A stretch of 64,000 nt of DNA from NCBI RefSeq assembly GCF_031181385.1, contig NZ_JAPSKV010000004.1:248001-312000 (forward strand). Reading direction: 5' to 3'. The notes beneath the pieces are model-generated. The model was not told where the DNA came from and ran no database searches. It worked only from the letters and a program-made list of their open reading frames with translations. The stretch's first letter is position 1. The number at the start of each line of letters is the position of its first letter. A program made the position numbers and the translations under genes. Origin of the DNA: Fredinandcohnia onubensis (GTDB lineage: Bacteria > Bacillota > Bacilli > Bacillales > Bacillaceae_L). Below are positions 57,266-64,000 of this stretch, piece after piece.

Positions 57266-58192
57266 TTACATCCTTTTATACACATAATATGATCCTCTAC
57301 CAAATGATATTAAATCAAAATTCTTAGATAGTATTTTTTGTATTGTCTTTTTAGACCTTATAACCTTACACCAATTATAAATAACATCCACAGTTATTCG
57401 TTTATCAGGAAAAAGGAACCTAAACTCCTCTACACTCCTAAGTACCGCTGATTCTTTGTCCTCCACAAAGCCACATTTTTTACAAACCAAAGTTTGTCTA
57501 TTTGTATCTTCATATTCCAAGCACCCACACTTACAAACTATCCCTTTGTCCAATTCCTCAAAAGTATATTTAGGCAGTCTCGAATAGGGATTTTTCGTTA
57601 TATGCAAAGAAGCCAATTTTTTCGCTAAGTCAATATGACCCCCGGAAACCCCGGAAACCGCACCTGCATCTATTTTTTTCAAAAATCGACCAAGTTGAGA
57701 ATGAAATACAAAGGGGCTATTAACCGGTGCCTCATATAAATAAAACTCTGGGTTAATGAATATTACATGAGATTCAACAGGTACATTAAACCTCAATTCT
57801 TGGAGGAGTTGCCGAAATAATGATTCGCTACGAGAGATTTGGATTAGGGGGTTTTTGATTTCTTTCCCATGAATCATGTGCAAGCGGCCATCTTTGATGT
57901 AATAGTCTCCTTCGTAGTTTTTTACTTCAAAGATGAATATTTTCTTTTGTGTGATAAGCAGGGAATCGATTTGGAATAGGGTGTTGTTCACTTTAAGGAG
58001 AAGGTCGTTTAATATGAGGCTTTCATTTGTGAGGCCTAAAAGCAACTGGTCAAACTGTTTTTCACCTATCCAACCTTTTTCGAGGGATACAAAATTGTTT
58101 TCGTCTTCTTCTGCTAGTTTCTTATGAACTCGTAGAGAGCGTAGTAACTCTAGTTCAATTTTCTCACCACGTGGTTTAATAACTATAACCAA
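57266..58192 (-). CDS. NERD domain-containing protein with zinc-ribbon tail
   Basis: 308 residues from TTG 58192. NERD (nuclease-related) domain from about 35 to 150: GWIGEKQFDQLL, then TLFQIDSLLI with Asp 76 and IFIFEVKNYEGDY with Glu 89 and Lys 91, the D...ExK layout of PD-(D/E)XK nucleases. Residues 220-240 form CKCGC...CKKC, a probable zinc ribbon. The last ~50 residues look like a winged-helix-type part. No membrane segment. NERD proteins are widespread and occur singly or in defence-like contexts; a nuclease role is inferred from fold, not shown. It lies beside a 53-bp tandem array. Confidence 0.88.
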   Translation of the reverse strand: MVIVIKPRGEKIELELLRSLRVHKKLAEEDENNFVSLEKGWIGEKQFDQLLLGLTNESLILNDLLLKVNNTLFQIDSLLITQKKIFIFEVKNYEGDYYIKDGRLHMIHGKEIKNPLIQISRSESLFRQLLQELRFNVPVESHVIFINPEFYLYEAPVNSPFVFHSQLGRFLKKIDAGAVSGVSGGHIDLAKKLASLHITKNPYSRLPKYTFEELDKGIVCKCGCLEYEDTNRQTLVCKKCGFVEDKESAVLRSVEEFRFLFPDKRITVDVIYNWCKVIRSKKTIQKILSKNFDLISFGRGSYYVYKRM

Positions 58193-58316
58193 TCTACCAC
58201 ATCCTTTCAGCTATATTTTACAAAACAATCTGTATTTTTACAATATTTTCTGTTGCATTCTCGACCTGTATAAAACCGCATAGACTCCAAAAACTACTAA
58301 TAAGGGAGTGAATGAG

Positions 58317-59390
58317 ATGAGTGAAAATAGAATCAAATGGATCTTCAGAATATCACTATTATTACTAGCATTTTTGACAATCTATATCTTCTTAAAATTG
58401 GATCCAGTCTGGCTCCCGATTGTGTTACTCTTAAAAACATTTCTAGTTCCTTTTGTGGTCTCTATTTTTATTGCTTACTTACTGCATCCTATTATCGAAA
58501 AAATCAGCAATCGTGGAGTACCAAGAGCACTAGCGATTTTACTGATATATTTGTTTTTTTTCGGTGGGATTGGTTTTGCTATATACAAAGGAATTCCGGT
58601 GATTCTTGCTCAACTCAAGGACCTTGCTGAGAGCTTCCCAGAATTTAGTAAGACCTACAGAGTCTGGTTAATAGAAATTGAATCAGGAAGTTCAAAGCTT
58701 CCTGCTTTTGTTCACGCACAGCTTGATGATTTGCTTAATTCCTTAGAAAATTATGTAGATTATCTACTATCAAGGACAATTGAATTTTTGAAAGCATTGC
58801 TTAATTCTATTTTTATCATTGCCATTATTCCATTCATCGTTTTTTATCTGTTAAAGGACCACGACCAAATGATGAAAGCACTTTGGTATATAACGCCTCG
58901 AAAGCTTAGAAAAGCAGGTCAGCTTTTTTTTCGAGATGTGGATGAGTCATTGGGGAATTATATTAGAGGGCAGTTGATTGTTTGTTTGCTTGTTGGAACA
59001 ACAGCCTCAGTGGCATTTTGGATTTCAGGTATGAAATATCCCTTATTATTTGGAAGCATAGTGGGCATAACGAATATCATTCCATACTTTGGTCCGATTA
59101 TTGGTGCAATACCTGCCGCCATAATTGCTGCAACAATTTCAATCAAAATGCTAATTATCGTAGTTCTTGTTGTGTTTGGCCTTCAGTTTATCGAAGGGAA
59201 CCTGCTTTCACCAATTATTGTCGGAAAAAGTTTACGTTTACATCCGATTGTAATTATAGCGGCGTTATTAGTAGGAGGAGAAGTTGGAGGAGTGGTAGGC
59301 CTTATTGTTGCTGTTCCAGTTGTGGCAATATTAAAGGTGTCTATCGTTCACGCGAAACAGCATTTTACAGTTGCTCGTAGGGAACAATAA
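58317..59390 (+). CDS. yrrI: AI-2E family transporter YrrI
   Basis: 357 residues from ATG 58317 with AAGGGAGTG upstream: seven or eight membrane helices with a central amphipathic segment (FPEFSKTYRVWLIEIESGSS), and the C-terminal PerM/YhhT signature (GNLLSPIIVGKSLRLHPIVI). The family is large and mostly of unknown substrate; a few members export autoinducer-2 or act as sodium/proton antiporters. It precedes the alaS leader, as in Bacillus subtilis. Confidence 0.9.
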   Translation: MSENRIKWIFRISLLLLAFLTIYIFLKLDPVWLPIVLLLKTFLVPFVVSIFIAYLLHPIIEKISNRGVPRALAILLIYLFFFGGIGFAIYKGIPVILAQLKDLAESFPEFSKTYRVWLIEIESGSSKLPAFVHAQLDDLLNSLENYVDYLLSRTIEFLKALLNSIFIIAIIPFIVFYLLKDHDQMMKALWYITPRKLRKAGQLFFRDVDESLGNYIRGQLIVCLLVGTTASVAFWISGMKYPLLFGSIVGITNIIPYFGPIIGAIPAAIIAATISIKMLIIVVLVVFGLQFIEGNLLSPIIVGKSLRLHPIVIIAALLVGGEVGGVVGLIVAVPVVAILKVSIVHAKQHFTVARREQ

Positions 59391-59407
59391 CACATTGAAC
59401 GCCGACA

Positions 59408-59436
59408 TTGACAAACATTTTTGACTTGAATATAAT
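59408..59436 (+). promoter_or_regulatory. Consensus sigma-A promoter of alaS
   Basis: TTGACA (59408-59413) and TATAAT (59431-59436), spacing exactly 17 bp: a perfect consensus, followed by the T-box leader. Confidence 0.9.
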
Positions 59437-59479
59437 TGACAAGAAACTAGGCAATACATAATGTGACAATTTAATCACG

Positions 59480-59724
59480 ATTAGTGAAAACTATGAAGGA
59501 ATCAGTATGTTACAGTACCATCAAACCAGAGAGAAATTTCCAAGGCTGAGAGGAATTTCGGATGAAGGGTAACAGAAAGCTACTCCTGAGTGTAGGTAAA
59601 CCTACCGGTGAATACCGTTATCAATATACGAAGGTGATGGGCACTATTTCTTTGTGTCCATAATCAGGGTGGTACCGCGAGCATACTCTCGTCCCTGTTT
59701 TTTAGGGGATTAGAGTATTTTTTT
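59480..59724 (+). ncRNA. T-box leader of alaS
   Basis: T-box motif AGGGTGGTACCGCG at 59666-59679 and a terminator (59683-59724 with ATACTCT/AGAGTAT arms and a T run). Stem I has the loop-E text and GAAA-GCT-A; GCT (59579-59581) is an Ala codon and the likely specifier. Uncharged tRNA-Ala should antiterminate transcription of alaS. Start of the leader is estimated. Confidence 0.93.
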
Positions 59725-59753
59725 ATGTCTAAAATGAAATTGGAGGTAATGAA

Positions 59754-62387
59754 ATGAAACAATTAACATCAGCTCAAGTTCGCCAAATGTTTTTGGATTT
59801 TTTCCAATCTAAGGGGCATGCAATAGAACCAAGTGCTTCCTTAGTTCCACATGAAGATCCATCTTTACTATGGATCAATAGTGGTGTTGCTACTTTAAAA
59901 AAATATTTTGATGGACGTGTAATCCCTCAGAATCCAAGAATTTGTAATGCACAAAAATCGATTCGTACAAATGATATTGAAAATGTAGGAAAAACAGCAC
60001 GCCACCATACTTTCTTTGAAATGCTTGGAAATTTCTCCATTGGTGATTATTTCAAAGAAGAATCAATTGAATGGGCATGGGAATTCTTAACAAGTAAAGA
60101 ATGGATTGGTTTTGACCCAGAGAAGCTTTCTGTTACGATCCATCCTGAAGATGATGAAGCATTTGAGCTTTGGAATAAAAAGATTGGAATTCCTGAGGAG
60201 CGAATCATTCGTCTAGAAGGAAACTTCTGGGATATTGGTGAAGGTCCAAGTGGTCCAAATACAGAAATCTTCTTTGATCGAGGCGAGGAATTTGGAAATG
60301 ACCCGAATGATCCAGAATTATATCCAGGTGGAGAAAATGAACGTTATCTAGAAATATGGAACCTTGTGTTCTCGCAATTTAACCATAACCCAGACGGATC
60401 TTATACGCCACTTCCTAAAAAGAATATTGATACTGGAATGGGTCTAGAAAGAATGTGCTCGGTTATCCAAAACGTGCCTACAAACTTTGACACAGATCTT
60501 TTTATCCCGATTATTGAGGCAACTGAATCCATTTCAGGTGAAAAATATCGTCAAGCAAAAGAAAAGGATGAAGCATTTAAGGTTATTGCTGACCACATCC
60601 GTACAGTTACATTTGCAGTAGGAGATGGGGCGCTTCCTTCCAATGAAGGTCGTGGCTATGTTCTTAGACGTCTATTAAGACGCGCTGTACGATATGCAAA
60701 ACAAATCTCAATCAACCGTCCGTTCATGTATGAACTTGTTCCAGTTGTAGGGGAGATTATGGTTGATTTTTATCCGGAAGTAAAAGAGAAGACTGAATTT
60801 ATTCAGAAAGTCGTGAAAACAGAAGAGGAACGCTTCCATGAAACGTTACATGATGGACTAGCAATCCTATCAACTGTTATTCAAAAGGAAAAAGCAAAAG
60901 GCAGTGACACGATTCCAGGGGCAGATGTCTTCCGCTTATATGATACGTATGGTTTCCCTGTTGAACTAACAGAGGAATACGCAGAAGAAGAAGGTATGAG
61001 AGTCGACCACGATGGCTTTGAGCGTGAAATGGAAAGTCAACGTGAAAGAGCAAGATCTGCTCGTCAGGATGTTGATTCCATGCAGGTCCAAAGCGGGGTT
61101 CTTGGTGAAATTAAAGTTGAGAGTACGTTCGTTGGCTATGATGAACTTGAAGCTGATTCAACTGTTCTTGTAATTGTAAAAGACGGGGAATTAGTAGAAA
61201 GCGCAAACGAAGGTGACGAAATTCAGCTTATTTTAGACAAAACACCTTTCTATGCTGAAAGTGGTGGACAAATTGCTGATCAAGGTACAATTGAAAGCGA
61301 AAGTACAAAACTAGTTGTAAAAGACGTTCAAAAAGCGCCTAATGGACAAAACCTTCATCGAGTAGTTGTTGAACAAGGAAGTTTAACACAAGGTGACAAA
61401 CTTCATGCGAAGGTTGACCAAGAGAATCGTGCTGGGGTTATTAAGAACCACACTGCAACTCACCTATTACATCAAGCATTAAAAGATGTGCTCGGTGCAC
61501 ACGTAAACCAAGCGGGTTCACTAGTAACATCAAATCGTTTACGTTTCGACTTCTCTCATTTTGGTCAAATTAAGCAAGACGAGATTGAGCAAATTGAAGC
61601 GATTGTGAATGAAAAAGTTTGGAGCAGCATCCCGGTTAATATTGACTATAAATCGCTATCTGAGGCAAAAGAGATGGGGGCAATGGCCCTTTTCGGTGAA
61701 AAATATGGCAACATCGTTCGTGTTGTTCAAGTTGGTGACTATAGTTTAGAGCTATGTGGTGGATGTCATGTACCAAATACATCAACGATTGGGTTATTCA
61801 AAATAGTTTCTGAGTCCGGAATAGGCGCAGGTACTCGTCGTATTGAAGCTGTAACTGGTGAAGCTGCATACCATGTAATCAATGATCAAGTAAAAATGCT
61901 CCAGGAAGTTGCTAACCTTTTAAAAACAAAACCGGCAGAAGTTCCAAGTCGCATTGAAGCATTACAACATGAAATTCGTAATTTACAACGCGAAAATGAA
62001 TCACTTTCAGCGAAACTTGGCAATATAGAAGCTGGTAGCCTTGTAGAAAAAGCGAAAGAAATTAATGGGGCAACTGTTTTATATAGTAAGGTAAATGCCC
62101 AAGATATGAATAATCTTCGTGCAATGGTTGATGACTTAAAGCAGAAGCTTGGCTCAGCAGTAATTGTCTTAGGTTCTGTTAACGAAGACAAGGTAAACTT
62201 AACGGCTGGTGTAACAAAAGACTTGATTGATAAAGGTTTCCATGCCGGAAAATTAATTAAGGAAGTAGCAACTCGTTGTGGCGGCGGCGGTGGTGGCCGT
62301 CCTGATATGGCGCAAGCGGGTGGTAAAAATCCAGAACAACTTGAATCTGCATTACAATTTGTAGAAGAATGGGTAAAAAATATCTAA
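59754..62387 (+). CDS. alaS: Alanine--tRNA ligase
   Basis: 877 residues: class II catalytic core ([37 protein letters not shown]), editing domain with [16 protein letters not shown], zinc-type site [13 protein letters not shown], and C-Ala domain with a glycine-rich end ([18 protein letters not shown]). It charges tRNA-Ala and clears Ser/Gly mischarging. Controlled by the upstream T-box. Full length. Confidence 0.98.
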   Translation: MKQLTSAQVRQMFLDFFQSKGHAIEPSASLVPHEDPSLLWINSGVATLKKYFDGRVIPQNPRICNAQKSIRTNDIENVGKTARHHTFFEMLGNFSIGDYFKEESIEWAWEFLTSKEWIGFDPEKLSVTIHPEDDEAFELWNKKIGIPEERIIRLEGNFWDIGEGPSGPNTEIFFDRGEEFGNDPNDPELYPGGENERYLEIWNLVFSQFNHNPDGSYTPLPKKNIDTGMGLERMCSVIQNVPTNFDTDLFIPIIEATESISGEKYRQAKEKDEAFKVIADHIRTVTFAVGDGALPSNEGRGYVLRRLLRRAVRYAKQISINRPFMYELVPVVGEIMVDFYPEVKEKTEFIQKVVKTEEERFHETLHDGLAILSTVIQKEKAKGSDTIPGADVFRLYDTYGFPVELTEEYAEEEGMRVDHDGFEREMESQRERARSARQDVDSMQVQSGVLGEIKVESTFVGYDELEADSTVLVIVKDGELVESANEGDEIQLILDKTPFYAESGGQIADQGTIESESTKLVVKDVQKAPNGQNLHRVVVEQGSLTQGDKLHAKVDQENRAGVIKNHTATHLLHQALKDVLGAHVNQAGSLVTSNRLRFDFSHFGQIKQDEIEQIEAIVNEKVWSSIPVNIDYKSLSEAKEMGAMALFGEKYGNIVRVVQVGDYSLELCGGCHVPNTSTIGLFKIVSESGIGAGTRRIEAVTGEAAYHVINDQVKMLQEVANLLKTKPAEVPSRIEALQHEIRNLQRENESLSAKLGNIEAGSLVEKAKEINGATVLYSKVNAQDMNNLRAMVDDLKQKLGSAVIVLGSVNEDKVNLTAGVTKDLIDKGFHAGKLIKEVATRCGGGGGGRPDMAQAGGKNPEQLESALQFVEEWVKNI

Positions 62388-62397
62388 AAGATGTGAA

Positions 62398-62430
62398 TTT
62401 GTATCATTCTGTCTAAAGGAATGATACAAA
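62398..62430. repeat. Twelve-base inverted repeat after alaS
   Basis: TTTGTATCATTC (62398-62409) and GAATGATACAAA (62419-62430) are perfect complements with a nine-base loop. The following bases are TTGTC with no T run, so it may be a weak or factor-assisted terminator or an RNA-stability structure. Confidence 0.65.
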
Positions 62431-62533
62431 TTGTCACTTCTTGTTTCTATTTAGTTGTGATTAGTGTACAATGAGTGGTAAGATTTACATGTACGGATGC
62501 GGACACCAGAATCTAAAGAGTGAGGTGCAAAAC

Positions 62534-62800
62534 TTGAGCTCATTTGATAAAACGATGAAATTCAACTTTCCAGAGGAACCAGTTGAAACCAATGTAAATG
62601 AAGTATTATTCAATGTTTATGATGCTCTTCAAGAAAAAGGATACAATCCAATCAATCAAATTGTAGGGTACTTGTTATCCGGAGATCCTGCATACATTCC
62701 ACGCCATAATGATGCAAGGAATATCATCCGAAAGCTTGAACGAGATGAAATAATCGAGGAGTTAGTTAAGTCGTATTTAAAGATCCATCGTGAGGGGTAA
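62534..62800 (+). CDS. yrzL: IreB-family regulatory phosphoprotein (YrzL)
   Basis: 88 residues from TTG 62534 (AGTGAGGTG upstream): [57 protein letters not shown], nearly identical to the Bacillus subtilis YrzL I recall. IreB in Enterococcus is a substrate of the PASTA kinase IreK and affects cephalosporin resistance; the same role here is inference. Leads the ireB-ruvX-DUF1292 run upstream of mltG. Confidence 0.92.
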   Translation: MSSFDKTMKFNFPEEPVETNVNEVLFNVYDALQEKGYNPINQIVGYLLSGDPAYIPRHNDARNIIRKLERDEIIEELVKSYLKIHREG

Positions 62801-62805
62801 AACGA

Positions 62806-63222
62806 ATGAGGATTCTCGGTTTGGACGTCGGCTCAAAAACAGTCGGTGTCGCCGTAAGTGATGAAATGGGCTGGACTGCTCAAGGCATTGAAACAATCAA
62901 GATAAATGAAGAACGACAGCAATTTGGCTTGGAAAGACTTGGTGAAATTATCAAGGAATATGGAGTAGAATCTGTCGTAATTGGTTTACCTAAGAATATG
63001 AATGGAACAATTGGACCACGTGGTGAAGCGAGTCAATATTATGCTGATATGGTACGAGAGAAATTTGGTTTGCCTGTTGTATTGTGGGACGAGCGTCTCT
63101 CAACAGTAGCAGCTGAACGTGTCCTATTATCAGCGGATGTAAGTCGAAAGAAGCGAAAGCAAGTCATCGATAAAATGGCTGCAGTCATGATCCTCCAGGG
63201 GTATCTAGATAGTAAAAATTAA
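62806..63222 (+). CDS. ruvX: Holliday junction resolvase RuvX (YqgF)
   Basis: 138 residues, RNase H-like fold: [15 protein letters not shown] at the start, [20 protein letters not shown], and [19 protein letters not shown]. YqgF/RuvX acts in processing of the 5' end of 16S rRNA or branched DNA; both roles have been proposed. ATG 62806 follows yrzL by five bases. The stop overlaps an alternative ATG of the next gene. Former name yrrK. Confidence 0.95.
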   Translation: MRILGLDVGSKTVGVAVSDEMGWTAQGIETIKINEERQQFGLERLGEIIKEYGVESVVIGLPKNMNGTIGPRGEASQYYADMVREKFGLPVVLWDERLSTVAAERVLLSADVSRKKRKQVIDKMAAVMILQGYLDSKN

Positions 63223-63236
63223 TGAGGTGGATTAAC

Positions 63237-63524
63237 ATGGAACATGGTGAAAAGCAAATAACAGTAATTGACGAGCAAGGAAATGAAATTCTTTGTGAGG
63301 TATTATTTACATTCGAATCAGAAGAATTTGGAAAGTCATACGTCCTTTACTATCCTTTAAGTGATGATAATGAAGATGATGAAGATATCGAAATTCATGC
63401 ATCAAGCTTTAGCCCTTCTGAAGACGGAGAAGATGGTGAACTAAAACCAATCGAAACTGAAGAAGAATGGGACCTTGTCGAAGAAATGCTTAATACATTC
63501 CTTGATGAAGAAGGAGAAGAATAA
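63237..63524 (+). CDS. yrzB: DUF1292 acidic protein (YrzB-like)
   Basis: 95 residues from ATG 63237 (GAGGTGG upstream): [39 protein letters not shown], and a strongly acidic tail. DUF1292 proteins are conserved in Firmicutes next to ruvX; function unknown. Last gene before the mltG terminator boundary. Confidence 0.9.
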   Translation: MEHGEKQITVIDEQGNEILCEVLFTFESEEFGKSYVLYYPLSDDNEDDEDIEIHASSFSPSEDGEDGELKPIETEEEWDLVEEMLNTFLDEEGEE

Positions 63525-63548
63525 AAACAGCCGCGAGCTGTTTTTTTC
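63524..63548 (+). terminator. Terminator after the DUF1292 gene
   Basis: AAAACAGC/GCTGTTTT stem around CGCGA with a T run, starting at the stop codon. Confidence 0.88.
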
Positions 63549-63713
63549 TTTTTCATTTACTCCAACTTTTGGTTTAAAATGATCAATAGATACCTAAAAA
63601 AACACAAAATTTTTAGAAAAAACTGCAAAAATATAGTAAATTCTCCCTAAAATTGACGAATTAGATAAAAAAATGTAGTATAATAATTCGAGTGAGGGGA
63701 GGATTTACGATAT

Positions 63714-64000
63714 ATGTCAGATAACGAATCGAAAAAGGATATATATATAAAAAATTTGCAAGAACGGCATAGAGAAGCCAAAACAATCCGTAAAATTGTA
63801 TTTATCACATTTATCGTTATATTAGTAGTTTTATCTGGAATAATTGGCGGAGGCTATTTATATATAAAATCAGCACTTGAGCCTGTTGACCCTACGAATA
63901 AAGAACCGATCGAAGTAACTATACCAATTGGTTCGTCACCAACAGCGATTGCAAGAATTCTTGAAGAAAATGATATTGTGAAACATGCAAAAGTTTTTCG
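63714..64000 (+). CDS. mltG: Endolytic transglycosylase MltG, N-terminal part only
   Basis: The frame starts at ATG 63714 (GAGGGGAGG upstream) and runs off the right edge. Visible: a charged cytoplasmic start (KKDIYIKNLQERHREAKTIR), one membrane helix (residues ~27-48, KIVFITFIVILVVLSGIIGG), then EVTIPIGSSPTAIARILEEN, the YceG/MltG LysM-like subdomain. MltG cleaves nascent peptidoglycan glycan strands and interacts with the elongasome. It follows the ireB-ruvX-DUF1292 genes, as yrrL does in Bacillus subtilis. A TATAAT at 63679-63684 may mark its promoter. Confidence 0.9.
   Translation, partial: MSDNESKKDIYIKNLQERHREAKTIRKIVFITFIVILVVLSGIIGGGYLYIKSALEPVDPTNKEPIEVTIPIGSSPTAIARILEENDIVKHAKVF

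Noticed and set aside
63653-63684. TTGACG and TATAAT before mltG as one promoter
   Set aside because: The spacing is 20 bp, too long for a normal sigma-A promoter.

Overview
The window is a low-GC, spore-forming Bacillaceae chromosome segment. The evidence is the gene content: SpoIIB, SpoIVFA/FB, Spo0B, SafA, CoxA, BofC, SpoVB and an RsfA-type regulator lie among MreBCD, MinCD, RuvAB, SecDF, RelA, HisS-AspS and AlaS. From memory, the order closely follows the maf-to-yrrL region of Bacillus subtilis. Several differences (an RNase E/G gene, a DUF2905 gene, a NERD gene, an ABC exporter pair, and no NAD-synthesis block between pheA and safA) point to another Bacillus-like genus. Almost everything is on the + strand. 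The species cannot be named from the sequence alone.

Region by region. 1-1.7 kb: the end of an acidic hypothetical protein and a PRC-barrel protein. 1.8-8.7 kb: septation and cell shape (spoIIB, maf, radC, mreBCD, minCD). 8.7-9.3 kb: the decayed 3' end of a secreted, protease-like gene. 9.4-17.1 kb: spoIVFA-spoIVFB, rng, rplU-prp-rpmA with its L21 leader, and spo0B-obg-pheB-pheA. 17.2-20.5 kb: spore-coat and cortex genes safA and coxA, then bofC. 20.6-25.2 kb: ruvAB, a DUF2905 gene, queA-tgt-yajC. 25.2-28.5 kb: yrzE (-), yrbG, spoVB (-), comN. 28.5-37.9 kb: secDF, a CDF cation exporter, recJ-apt, relA-dtd. 37.9-43.5 kb: a five-SH3b amidase (-), a 58-residue helix-turn-helix-like protein, and a T-box-controlled hisS-aspS operon. 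43.5-44.0 kb: an inverted-repeat element followed by 6S RNA. 44.1-55.9 kb: tcdA, rsfA-like (-), an ABC exporter, rarA (-), a YczE-like membrane protein, cymR-iscS-mnmA, a TPR protein and recD2. 56-59.4 kb: yrrD, two tiny conserved genes, a 53-bp tandem repeat, a NERD protein (-), and yrrI. 59.4-64 kb: T-box-controlled alaS, an ireB-like gene, ruvX, a DUF1292 gene and the start of mltG.

How the genes work together. The cluster links cell-shape and division machinery (MreBCD, MinCD, Maf, SpoIIB, MltG) with engulfment-stage sporulation signalling (SpoIVFA/SpoIVFB/BofC control pro-sigma-K processing; Spo0B feeds the phosphorelay). It also holds translation and tRNA-modification functions (L21, L27, Prp, Obg, HisS, AspS, AlaS, QueA, Tgt, TcdA, MnmA with its sulfur donor IscS, Dtd), recombination and repair (RuvAB, RecJ, RarA, RecD2, RuvX, RadC), and stringent response (RelA, Apt).

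I found no intact prophage, defence island or CRISPR array. The most unusual material is non-coding: the six-copy 53-bp tandem array next to the NERD gene, the 143-bp inverted-repeat element immediately before 6S RNA, structured intergenic repeats near secDF and after ruvB, and a palindrome inside the hisS promoter spacer. Many start codons were moved inward from the longest open frame because a good ribosome-binding site and remembered family alignments agreed on a later codon.
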